Shown here in pieces: positions 7,845 through 15,623 of a stretch of DNA of 50,527 nucleotides; position 1 is the stretch's first letter, and every line of letters begins with the position of its first letter. The position numbers and the translations under genes are program-made. The notes below the pieces were generated by a model. That model was not told where the DNA came from. It searched no databases and saw only the letters and a program-made list of their open reading frames with translations. The stretch lies in the NCBI RefSeq assembly GCF_000716875.1, contig NZ_JNWQ01000053.1:1-50527 (forward strand). Direction: 5' to 3'. Source of the stretch: Streptomyces novaecaesareae. GTDB taxonomy: Bacteria > Actinomycetota > Actinomycetes > Streptomycetales > Streptomycetaceae.

Positions 7845-8663
7845 TCAGGGGGCTGTGAAGAGCGAGGGGAAGCCCAGGGCCAGCCACGGGCGGCGGCCCC
7901 AGGCCAGTACCTCGCCCCGGGTCAGGGCGCGGGTGGCGCTGCGCCGGCCCAGGGCGATGAGGAGGAACGCCACCGGCGTGGTGAGGATCGTGCAGTCCGG
8001 GCGGCGCGGCGACTCCCGGCTCACCACGGCGGCGCCGTCGGTGAACGTCACCGTGAAGGTGTCCAGGCCGCGCACCCGCAGCCGGTAGCAGGCGCTGTGG
8101 CCGGCCGCGGTGCGCGCGTCCGCCACCCGCGGCATCGCCGTCCGCAGGAACGGCATCGCCAGGGCCACCCGGTGGCGGTCCACCGGGTGCGGGCGCCCCA
8201 GGGCGACGGCGATGTCGTAGAGATGGCCCAGCATGTGGGTCAGCAGGTAGGCCCCGAGGGTGTCCACGTCCATCGGGCCCATCGGGGTCACCACCGGCTC
8301 GTTACCCGCCCGTGAGGCGGCCGCCACCGTGAACTCCCGCGCCCACCAAGCGATCTCCGCCGCCAGGACGGCAAGGTCCCGCCCAGGCCGCTCGGCCAGC
8401 GAGACCGCGTTCGCCGCGGCCAGCGACCCCGGCGTGCCGTCGCCGTACGGCCGCTCCTCACCGGCGGCCAGCGCGGCCATCAGCTCGTTCGCCATCGCCA
8501 GGTGGGCGGCGGCTTCCGCCACCGTCCAGTCCGCGCCGGGTATCGGGGTGTCGCCATGGCAGCCGGCGAGCAGGGCCACGGCCTCGGCACCGACCTCGGC
8601 GACCGCCTCGAAGAGCGCGGCGCGCGCGGCACCGGAAGGATACGGAGGAAGCGGGAGGGTCAT
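7845..8663 (-). CDS. maleylpyruvate isomerase family, mycothiol-dependent enzyme-like protein
   Basis: The 272-residue protein has the N-terminal DinB-like four-helix domain (TPIPGADWTVAEAAAHLAMA near residue 40, and LLTHMLGHLYDIAVALGRPH near residue 150). The His residues of these helices normally bind the metal in mycothiol-dependent maleylpyruvate isomerases. The C-terminal domain, from about residue 200 (TFTVTFTDGAAVVSR), is SCP2-like and ends in RGEVLAWGRRPWLALGFPSL. ATG 8663 follows GGAGGAAGCGGGAGGGTC and is preferred over earlier in-frame codons. Such proteins act in mycothiol-based thiol transfer or detoxification. No partner genes of a catabolic pathway lie beside it, so the substrate is unknown. 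Confidence 0.7.
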   Translation of the reverse strand: MTLPLPPYPSGAARAALFEAVAEVGAEAVALLAGCHGDTPIPGADWTVAEAAAHLAMANELMAALAAGEERPYGDGTPGSLAAANAVSLAERPGRDLAVLAAEIAWWAREFTVAAASRAGNEPVVTPMGPMDVDTLGAYLLTHMLGHLYDIAVALGRPHPVDRHRVALAMPFLRTAMPRVADARTAAGHSACYRLRVRGLDTFTVTFTDGAAVVSRESPRRPDCTILTTPVAFLLIALGRRSATRALTRGEVLAWGRRPWLALGFPSLFTAP

Positions 8664-8886
8664 GAAGGTGACATTGTCCGAACCCCGGCACCGCTGTCCA
8701 GACCCACGACACGGCCGGCAGGCCACGCGCCACCGGGCAACGGCCCGGGGGCCGTACGGGGCCGCCCGGGGCGGCCGCTCCGCGCGTTCGGCGTTCCTGA
8801 ACGGCCGGGAACCCCAAGGGTGTTGCACCGACGGGATCGAGTGGCCGGACGACCTGCCGGCGCGGTAACGGGCGGGGCCCTGTTTC

Positions 8887-9753
8887 TCAGCGCCCGTCGG
8901 CGACCAGGTCGGCTGCGGCCTCGGTGAAGGCGCGGACCCGGGCGGCGGGGTCGCCGTCCCGCCGGATCAGGGCCCATTCGAGCGGTGGCGCGCCGTGGAG
9001 GGGGACGTAGGCGACATCGGGGCGCGGGTAGTAGCGCCGGGTGTGGGCGCCGACGGGCAGGACGCCCTGCCCGGCGGCGACGAGGGTGAGCGCCTCCGCG
9101 ACGGTCTCGGCGGCCGGGCCGGGTGCCGGGGCCTCCTGCTGTGGTTCCACGGGGGCGCCGTCCGGCAGTCGCACCACTGGCACTGCCGCCAGGTCCGCGG
9201 CCGAGGCGCCGTCCGGGCGGTCGAGGAGGTGGCCGGCGGGGACGGCGAGCATCCGGGCCTCGCGGACCAGGACCGGGCCGCAGGCGATGCCGGGGCCGGG
9301 CACCGGCAGGGGCACCAGGCACAGGTCGGCCTCGTCCTCGCGCAGCCAGCGCACCGTCTCCGTCATCCGCGCCTCCCGCAGCAGCACCTCGCAGCCCGGC
9401 GCCCGCTCCCGGAACAACTCGGCCACCCCGACGAGGAGTTGACCGGCGGCGGCACCGGCATAGGCGACCCGCAGACTGCCGGACAGGCCCCGCCCGGCCT
9501 CGACGGCCCCCTGCAGCGCCGCACCGACCGCCTCCCAGGCCGGCCCCAGCTCGTCCGCCAACCTGCGCCCGAGCGGCGTGAGTTCGACGCGGCGGCTGGT
9601 GCGCTCGAACAGCGCCGCCCCCACCCGCCGCTCCAGCTTGCGGATCGTCTGGCTCACCCGCGCGGTGGACACCCGCAGCCTCTCCGCGGTGCGCCCGAAG
9701 TGCAGCTCCTCCGCCAGCGTCAGGAACGACTCCGCCTCGTACCGCTCGATCAC
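8887..9753 (-). CDS. LysR family transcriptional regulator
   Basis: An N-terminal winged helix (FLTLAEELHFGRTAERLRVS, then ARVSQTIRKLERRVGAALFE) is followed by the periplasmic-binding-like effector domain (SGSLRVAYAGAAAGQLLVGV onward). The 288-residue length is standard. GTG 9753 is preferred because LysR proteins of this type begin two or three residues before the ERYE-like helix; an ATG at 9789 would add 12 atypical residues. It is divergent from the SnoaL-like gene at 9876, and a 15-bp palindrome sits between them. The usual LysR arrangement suggests it controls that gene and itself. Confidence 0.8.
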   Translation of the reverse strand: MIERYEAESFLTLAEELHFGRTAERLRVSTARVSQTIRKLERRVGAALFERTSRRVELTPLGRRLADELGPAWEAVGAALQGAVEAGRGLSGSLRVAYAGAAAGQLLVGVAELFRERAPGCEVLLREARMTETVRWLREDEADLCLVPLPVPGPGIACGPVLVREARMLAVPAGHLLDRPDGASAADLAAVPVVRLPDGAPVEPQQEAPAPGPAAETVAEALTLVAAGQGVLPVGAHTRRYYPRPDVAYVPLHGAPPLEWALIRRDGDPAARVRAFTEAAADLVADGR

Positions 9754-9801
9754 ACGCCACCCCGTCGTTAAGCCCGAGTTCACGATCATTGCGCAGACGG
9801 C

Positions 9802-9816
9802 CGTTGTTCGCCAACG
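9802..9816. promoter_or_regulatory. candidate LysR operator
   Basis: CGTTG-TTCGC-CAACG is a perfect 5-bp inverted repeat with a 5-bp spacer in the divergent region. An ACGATCA sequence also occurs on either side (9782-9788 and 9814-9820), giving a direct repeat. The location between a LysR gene and its divergent neighbour fits a regulator site; the binding itself is inferred. Confidence 0.45.
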
Positions 9817-9875
9817 ATCACGGCGGCAGAGTGGACGGCGTCGGCCCCGAACTCCCCCACCCCGCGGAGGACATC

Positions 9876-10400
9876 ATGACCACCCACTCCATGACCACCC
9901 ACCCCCTGCAGGCCCTGGCCGCGCAGCCCGGCGACACCGCCGCCGTCGTCGCCGAACTGCGCGACCGCGCCGAGATCACCGACGCCCTCCACCGGTTCGC
10001 CCTCGGCCAGGACCTGAAGGACCGCGAGCTCTTCGCCTCGGCCTTCACCGCCGACGCGGAGCTGGACTTCCGCCCGGCCGCCGTCCGCTGGGGCGCCGAA
10101 CCGCCCCTGATGACCGGCCGGGACACCATCGTCGACACCATCCTGGCCATGTTCACCGGCCGGGTGGACACCACCCACCAGGTCACCAACCCGCGCATCG
10201 GCATCGACGGGAACACCGCCCGCCTCACCGCGCTGGTCGAGGCCCAGCACCTGCTCACCGACGGCTCGGGCACCCACGCCCTGCTCAAGAACCCCTACAC
10301 CGTCGACCTGGTGCGCGACGGCGGCCGCTGGCTCATCCGGCGGATGCGCATCGACAACACCTGGCTCACCGGCGACCCCGCCGCCGTCTTCGGCGCCTGA
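9876..10400 (+). CDS. SnoaL-like (NTF2-fold) protein
   Basis: The 174-residue protein has the pattern of the SnoaL-like/NTF2 fold. It starts with a long helix (LRDRAEITDALHRFALGQDL), then FASAFTADAELDFRP, a GRDTIVDTI helix, THQVTNPRIGIDGNTARLTA strands, and a final LVRDGGRWLIRRMRIDNTW. Such folds serve as ketosteroid isomerases, dehydratases, cyclases or small-molecule hydrolases, and sequence alone does not separate these. ATG 9876 has a GCGGAGGAC ribosome site. The divergent LysR gene probably regulates it in response to a small aromatic or similar ligand. Localisation is cytoplasmic. Confidence 0.75.
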   Translation: MTTHSMTTHPLQALAAQPGDTAAVVAELRDRAEITDALHRFALGQDLKDRELFASAFTADAELDFRPAAVRWGAEPPLMTGRDTIVDTILAMFTGRVDTTHQVTNPRIGIDGNTARLTALVEAQHLLTDGSGTHALLKNPYTVDLVRDGGRWLIRRMRIDNTWLTGDPAAVFGA

Positions 10401-10609
10401 GCACGACCCGCGGTTCGGGACCGCCGGCCCGCGGGAGGGACACTGCGCCGTGGTGGCTCCTGCCGGGGGGCTGCGGGTCTGCTCCGCCCGACTGATCCCG
10501 GGTGCTACTTCGTCGCGAACCAGAACGGCGCCGGCGCCACCTGGAGCAACGGCTGACCAAGCCGTACCACCGGGCGGTGAGACCGGACACCTCCCTGCCC
10601 GACCAGGCT
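10401..10609. other. intergenic stretch with a possible coding tail
   Basis: No complete gene is seen between the SnoaL-like gene and the DUF1801 gene. One plus-strand frame ends DPGCYFVANQNGAGATWSNG with a TGA near 10555, which looks like the C-terminus of a lost protein, but no start or upstream domain is present. The rest up to 10778 holds a strong hairpin (10610-10646) and presumably the promoter of the next gene. Confidence 0.3.
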
Positions 10610-10646
10610 CCGGCGGGCGCCTGAGGATCCCTCAGGCGCCCGCCGG
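10610..10646. terminator. strong 17-bp hairpin terminator
   Basis: A perfect 17-bp stem (CCGGCGGGCGCCTGAGG and its complement) closes a 3-base loop. It lies about 210 bases after the SnoaL-like stop and insulates it from the following DUF1801 gene. There is no T tract. Confidence 0.7.
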
Positions 10647-10778
10647 GGCCCGTCTGCGCGGCGCTCTCCGTGGTCGATACGGCAGCAGCCCGCCCCCCGG
10701 ACAGGGAGGATGTGATCACGGCGGTCGGGCCCGACCGGGCACGACCGCCGACCGTGACTCACGACAACAGGGGTGACC

Positions 10779-11231
10779 ATGAGCAGCGACGCGGGCATCA
10801 AGCACGAGGGCTTCTCCGCCGACGAGCGGGCCGCGATGAAGGACCACGCGCAGGAGCTGAAGAAGGCCGCGCGCAGGACCTCCAAGGCCGAGAAGGCGGC
10901 CGAGGCGGAGCGGGACGTCCTCGCGAAGATCGCCGAGATGCAGGACGGCGACCGCGTCCTGGCCGAGCGCGTGCACGCCGTCGTCACCGCCGCCGCCCCC
11001 GCCCTCGACCCCAAGCTCTGGTACGGGATGCCCGCCTACGCCCTGGACGGCAAGGTCGTCTGCTTCTTCCAGAGCGCCGAGAAGTTCAAGTCCCGCTACG
11101 CCACGCTGGGTTTCAGCGACCAGGCGCAGCTGGACGAGGGCCCGATGTGGCCGGCCTACTTCGCGCTGGTCGAGGTCACGGCGGAGGTGGAGGCGCGCAT
11201 CGCGGCCCTGGTGGAGCGTGCCGTCGGCTGA
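10779..11231 (+). CDS. DUF1801 family protein
   Basis: The 150-residue protein has an N-terminal, Lys/Glu-rich helical part (HEGFSADERAAMKDHAQELK). The YdhG/DUF1801 fold follows, shown by LDPKLWYGMPAYALDGKVVC, then FFQSAEKFKSRYATLGF and EGPMWPAYFALVEV. ATG 10779 is chosen, with an AGGGGTG ribosome site; a GTG six bases earlier is possible. DUF1801 proteins are small cytoplasmic proteins with no fixed biochemical role, and some have been linked to stress and iron handling. A bidirectional hairpin separates it from the convergent membrane protein gene. Confidence 0.75.
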   Translation: MSSDAGIKHEGFSADERAAMKDHAQELKKAARRTSKAEKAAEAERDVLAKIAEMQDGDRVLAERVHAVVTAAAPALDPKLWYGMPAYALDGKVVCFFQSAEKFKSRYATLGFSDQAQLDEGPMWPAYFALVEVTAEVEARIAALVERAVG

Positions 11232-11270
11232 GGACGGCGGGGGCGGGGCGGGCGCGGGCTGATGCGCGAC

Positions 11271-11309
11271 GGCCGCCGACCGGACTGGCGAGCAGTCCGG
11301 TCGGCGGCC
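11271..11309. terminator. bidirectional terminator between convergent genes
   Basis: A perfect 16-bp stem (GGCCGCCGACCGGACT and its complement) with a 7-base loop lies between the stops of the DUF1801 gene and the convergent VC0807-like gene. Confidence 0.8.
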
Positions 11310-11340
11310 TGGCGGGGCGGGCGGCCGCGGGGTCGGGGCT

Positions 11341-12081
11341 TCAGACCTTCAGGCCGTGGCGGGTGACGTACCAGAAGTGGAAGCCGAACAGCCCGCCCAG
11401 GACCGCCAGCCACTGCAGGGAGTTCACCAGCGGCACCAGGTCCACCGGGAGGGTGGAGGCCAGGACCACCCGGATCCCGGCGTCCACGGCGAATCCGAGG
11501 CCCCAGACGGCGGTGAGGGTGCGCAGGTGGCGGCGGAAGGTCGCGTCGTGGTGCCAGCGGCCCACCCACTCCTCGGCGCCCGCCTCGCCGATCTTGGCGG
11601 CGACGATCGACCGTGCCGCGGTCAGCATGAACGGGCGCTGCGTGGCCAGGGTGCCCAGCACCCAGATCCCGAGGACGCCGAACACCCAGCTGTCGCGCAC
11701 CAGCAGTACCCGGGGGCTGCCGCTGACCATCGACATCAGCGCGCCGACGACGATCATCAGCAGGGTGAAGACCGGCATCACCTCGATCCGGCGGCTGCGC
11801 ACCATTCCGAGCACCAGCCACGGCACCAGCAGCAGGCTGCTGATCAGGAGTGCGGCCCACTGGCTGAGTCCCATGCCGGTCAGCAGGTAGAAACCGCCGA
11901 GCGGCAGCGCCAGTTCGAGGACCAGCGACTTGGCCAGCGCGCGCTTGGCGGCGCGGGACTTCTGCTGCGTGCTCGGTCCGGCCGCGGGCCCGGACGCGGC
12001 GGCCTGCGGGCCGGTCTCCTGCTGGGTTTCCTGTCCGGCCGGCTTGTTCACGATCTCCCCCATCACACTCGCCCCTCCCAT
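11341..12081 (-). CDS. VC0807-like integral membrane protein
   Basis: After a hydrophilic, Gln/Ala-rich cytoplasmic tail of about 45 residues come six or so hydrophobic segments. These include LELALPLGGFYLLTGMGLSQ, SSLLLVPWLVLGM, PVFTLLMIVVGALMSMVSG and WVFGVLGIWVLGTLATQ, with a final SLQWLAVLGGLFGFHFWYVT. The pattern resembles the VC0807 / septation-protein-A-like family, whose function is unknown. ATG 12081 has a GGGGAGAGG site; an ATG at 12063 also has a good site (GGGAGGGG). The gene follows the TetR gene by 48 bases in the same orientation and so probably shares its operator array. A transport or envelope stress role is possible but unproven. Confidence 0.7.
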   Translation of the reverse strand: MGGASVMGEIVNKPAGQETQQETGPQAAASGPAAGPSTQQKSRAAKRALAKSLVLELALPLGGFYLLTGMGLSQWAALLISSLLLVPWLVLGMVRSRRIEVMPVFTLLMIVVGALMSMVSGSPRVLLVRDSWVFGVLGIWVLGTLATQRPFMLTAARSIVAAKIGEAGAEEWVGRWHHDATFRRHLRTLTAVWGLGFAVDAGIRVVLASTLPVDLVPLVNSLQWLAVLGGLFGFHFWYVTRHGLKV

Positions 12082-12129
12082 GACTGCCTCTCCCCTGTCG
12101 TGTGTGGCCTGCTGGTCCGGGTGTTGCCG

Positions 12130-12729
12130 CTACGGTTCGGCGCGGGTGGCCCGGTCGAAGGTGTCCGCCAGTTCGCGGCCGGCCGCGGCGGCGTCGAAGG
12201 TCGGATCGCCCACCCAGCGCATCACCACGGCGTCGATCGCCCCGCGCAGCGCGACGAGCATCAGCCGGGGGTCGAACTCCCGGAACTCGCCTGCTTCCTG
12301 GGCTGCGCGGACGGCCTGTTCCTGGCTCTCCATCACCTGCTGCATCGAGGCCTGGTAGCCCACGTTGGTCGGGTCGTCGCCGCCGAGGTTGGGCAGCACC
12401 TCGATCAGCGCCTTGAGGTGCTGGGGGCAGACCGTGAGCAGTTCGACGTTGGACTCGATGAACGTGCGCAGCCGGGCCCGTGCGCCTTCGGCGGCGGCGA
12501 CCCTGGGCGCCATGAACCCGGCGGTCACCCGGGTCACCTCGGCGACGACCTCGTGCATCAGGTCGTCCTTGCCGGCGAAGTGGTACGAGATCATCCCGGT
12601 GCTGCTCAGTCCGGCCTGCTTCGCGATCCGGCTGAACGAGGCCTTCGCGTAGCCCAGTTCGGCGACCACTTCGATGGCGGCCTGCACGATTTGCGCCCGG
12701 CGCCCCGACTCGGTGAACGTCCGGCCCAT
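12130..12729 (-). CDS. TetR family transcriptional regulator
   Basis: The N-terminal DNA-binding domain is clear: RRAQIVQAAIEVVAELGYAK, then FSRIAKQAGLSSTGMISYHF and AGKDDLMHEVV. The C-terminal ligand domain contains PQHLKALIEVLPNLGG and a RLMLVALRGAIDAVVMRWV helix. The 199-residue length is normal. ATG 12729 is chosen because AAGGAGG (12737-12743) lies at correct spacing from it and too close to the upstream GTG. Directly upstream are four copies of a TTGC...GCAA palindrome, the first touching the ribosome site, so strong autorepression is expected. The VC0807-like membrane gene downstream is the obvious co-regulated target. Confidence 0.85.
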   Translation of the reverse strand: MGRTFTESGRRAQIVQAAIEVVAELGYAKASFSRIAKQAGLSSTGMISYHFAGKDDLMHEVVAEVTRVTAGFMAPRVAAAEGARARLRTFIESNVELLTVCPQHLKALIEVLPNLGGDDPTNVGYQASMQQVMESQEQAVRAAQEAGEFREFDPRLMLVALRGAIDAVVMRWVGDPTFDAAAAGRELADTFDRATRAEP

Positions 12730-12741
12730 CCCCACGCCTCC

Positions 12742-12827
12742 TTGCCCATGTGAGCAAGCTCTTGCTTGCCTGAGCAGGACTGTACGGCAGTTTGCTCACC
12801 CGAGCAAGAACTTGCCCGGGCGAGCAA
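12742..12827. promoter_or_regulatory. array of four 16-bp operator-like palindromes
   Basis: Boxes lie at 12742-12757, 12762-12777, 12792-12807 and 12812-12827. The most perfect is TTGCTC-ACCC-GAGCAA, and the others keep TTGC...GAGCA. Starts are spaced 20, 30 and 20 bp apart, forming two pairs on nearly the same helix face. The array sits directly upstream of the TetR start and overlaps its ribosome site. Such multiplicity suggests cooperative binding of TetR dimers. Confidence 0.75.
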
Positions 12828-12862
12828 AACTGTGGGCGTGCGGGGGCCCGGGGCGGGACGAA

Positions 12863-12904
12863 CCGGGCCGGGCGGGCGCGGGGTTGCGCGCCCGCCCGGC
12901 CCGG
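12863..12904. terminator. 18-bp GC hairpin
   Basis: A perfect 18-bp stem with a 6-base loop (GGGTTG) lies 12 bases beyond the stop of the secreted protein gene at 12916. It shields the TetR operator region from read-through. Confidence 0.75.
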
Positions 12905-12915
12905 CCGGTGGTGTG

Positions 12916-13335
12916 TCAGGCGATCCGGCGCCAGGCGCTCCAGCTGCCGTCCGTGGTGTGGACCCGGGACCACAGGCCGCCGTCCGTGCCCCTCGCGCCG
13001 ACCTCGAACTGGCCGGCGCCCATGTCGGAGGCCACGATGCCGACCCCGCCGACCAGGTAGCCGCCCAGGGACGACCAGGCGCCCTTCTTGCCCGACGCGC
13101 TGCTCGAACGCGTCCACACGGCGTGGTCGGTGCCGATCACGAACGCCTGCCGGCGGCCGTCCCGGTAGGCGTACTCCGCGATCCCGGGCTGGCCGTACTC
13201 GGCGCCGCAGAGGTACTCGCCGCCCCAGATGGGGCTGGTGCAGTGCATCGGCTCCGCCACCGCGTCGGCGGGCGCCGCCGTCAGCGCGACACCGGCGAGA
13301 ACGGCGGCGGCCACCGCCGTCTTGATCTTCTTCAC
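12916..13335 (-). CDS. small secreted protein with propeller-like repeats
   Basis: The GTG at 13335 follows GAGGAG at ideal spacing and gives a Sec signal (MKKIKTAVAAAVLAGVALTA, with cleavage after an AxA near residue 22-28). The mature part of about 112 residues holds two repeats ending in GAWSSLGG and GSWSAWRRI. These are preceded by HAVWTRSSS and GGLWSRVHT strands. The same W-S-x-W/L pattern is found in beta-propeller lectin-like and PLL-type modules of actinomycetes. Two Cys near the N-terminus (HCTSPIWGGEYLCGAEYG) could form a disulfide. Only two blades are present, so a full propeller would need oligomerisation, or this is a shortened copy. Function is unknown; sugar binding is the family-based guess. 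Confidence 0.65.
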   Translation of the reverse strand: MKKIKTAVAAAVLAGVALTAAPADAVAEPMHCTSPIWGGEYLCGAEYGQPGIAEYAYRDGRRQAFVIGTDHAVWTRSSSASGKKGAWSSLGGYLVGGVGIVASDMGAGQFEVGARGTDGGLWSRVHTTDGSWSAWRRIA

Positions 13336-13533
13336 GAGCACTCCTCGGTCGGTACGGACCGGGGCCGCCCGTCCACCGGGCAGCCCCCTCAGTCGAGGTG
13401 ACGGGCGCTCGGAACCGGCGGGTTCAACGCGGCAGGACGCGACCGCGCGCGGGCGCCGCCGGGATCCCCGTTCCCGGGTGGTCCCGACGGCGGCCTCGGT
13501 CCGCAGGCCCGGCCGGCGGGCCTGCGGTGGGGG

Positions 13534-14433
<900 letters not shown>

Positions 14434-14615
14434 CTAGGGCGGGCGCCTCGCCGCCTGTTGTCCTCCAGCGCATCGCCACTTGCCTGGAAGTGTCAGGAAG
14501 GCGGTGCGCCGGCAGACAAGGCGCCTGAACCGGCCACCCCTAGTCTGCTGTCCGGGCCTGCGTCCCGCATCAGCCGGTCACCACGGCCCCGACGACATCA
14601 GCAGGGAGTTGTGCC

Positions 14616-15341
14616 TTGTCCCGTTCCGGCAGCCCCACCGTCGTGCTGGTCCACGGCGCCTTCGCCGACGCCTCCGGCTTCGCCCTCGTCATCCCCGAAC
14701 TGATCGCCCGCAGCCTGGACGTGGTGGCCCCGGCGGTGCCCAACCGCAGCCTGCTCGGCGACTCCGCCTACCTCGCCTCGATCGTCCGCGCGATCCCCGG
14801 ACCGGTCGTCCTGGTCGGACACTCCTACGGCGGTGCCGTCATCACCGTCGCCGGCGTGGAGGACAACGTCACAGCGCTGGTCTACCTGGCCGGCTACGCC
14901 CTGGCGCAGGGCGAGAGCCTGGACGACCTGCAGGGCCGCTTCCCGGACTGCGACCTCGCCACCGCGCTGGTCCGCACGCCGTTCCCGATCGAGGGCTCCC
15001 CCACTCCCGGCACCGACGTGTCGGTCGAGATCGACCGGTTCCCGTCCGTCCTCGCCGCCGACGTCGACCCCCGCCTGACGGCCGCCATGGCCGTCTCCCA
15101 GCGCCCGCTGGCCGCGCAGGCCTTCGCCGAGAAGGCGCCGAAGGCCGCGTGGCGGACCAAGCCCGCGTGGGGTCTGGTCGCCACCGCCGACCACGCCGTC
15201 AACCCCGGGGTGCAGCGTTACGGCTACTGGCGGGCCGGGATGACCACCGTCGAGGTCGACTCCTCGCACCTGGTGATGCTCGCCCACCCGCAGCCCGTCG
15301 TCCGGTTGATCGAGGAGGCCGTCCGGGCCACCGCCCACTGA
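14616..15341 (+). CDS. alpha/beta hydrolase (short, HGAFADAS type)
   Basis: The 241-residue protein begins with VVLVHGAFADASGF, the oxyanion loop of the short plant-esterase-like alpha/beta hydrolases common in actinomycetes. The nucleophile elbow is VGHSYGG with Ser70. The acid is probably in the VATADHAVNPG region, and the His in VEVDSSHLVMLAHP. The TTG start at 14616 lies 7 bases after AGGGAG. It is a close paralogue of the protein at 18462, which has Asp in place of this Ser. The two flank the large LAL regulator and may be its targets. Probable role: hydrolysis of a small ester or amide. Confidence 0.8.
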   Translation: MSRSGSPTVVLVHGAFADASGFALVIPELIARSLDVVAPAVPNRSLLGDSAYLASIVRAIPGPVVLVGHSYGGAVITVAGVEDNVTALVYLAGYALAQGESLDDLQGRFPDCDLATALVRTPFPIEGSPTPGTDVSVEIDRFPSVLAADVDPRLTAAMAVSQRPLAAQAFAEKAPKAAWRTKPAWGLVATADHAVNPGVQRYGYWRAGMTTVEVDSSHLVMLAHPQPVVRLIEEAVRATAH

Positions 15342-15623
15342 GCCGAAGCACTCGGGGACGGGAGCGGCTTGACCTGCGGCGGGGCGGACCCGCACGGTGT
15401 TCCTACGGGGAACCGCGCCCCGCGGGACTTCGCCCCCGCCCCCGTGCGTTTCCCCACCGACGGAGGCCGTACGCTCACCGTCGATCCACTGTCCGACGCG
15501 CTCGCCGACCCACCCGGCGACGGGACCTTCCGGCACCGGCAGGCGGCGCCCGGGCACGGGGTCACCGATCGGCACGCGCCGAACCCGGCTTCGGCGGGCG
15601 AGCACGGACAGGAAGGGGCAGAC

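Noticed and set aside
1..8000. Prophage or integrative element as source of the left-end fragments
   Set aside because: No integrase, transposase, attachment repeats or replication genes were found among the fragments.
15369..15623. Extension of the LAL regulator by 85 residues at its N-terminus
   Set aside because: The frame is open, but there is no ribosome site near 15369, the extra residues do not resemble the family, and GTG 15624 has a strong GGAAGGGG site.
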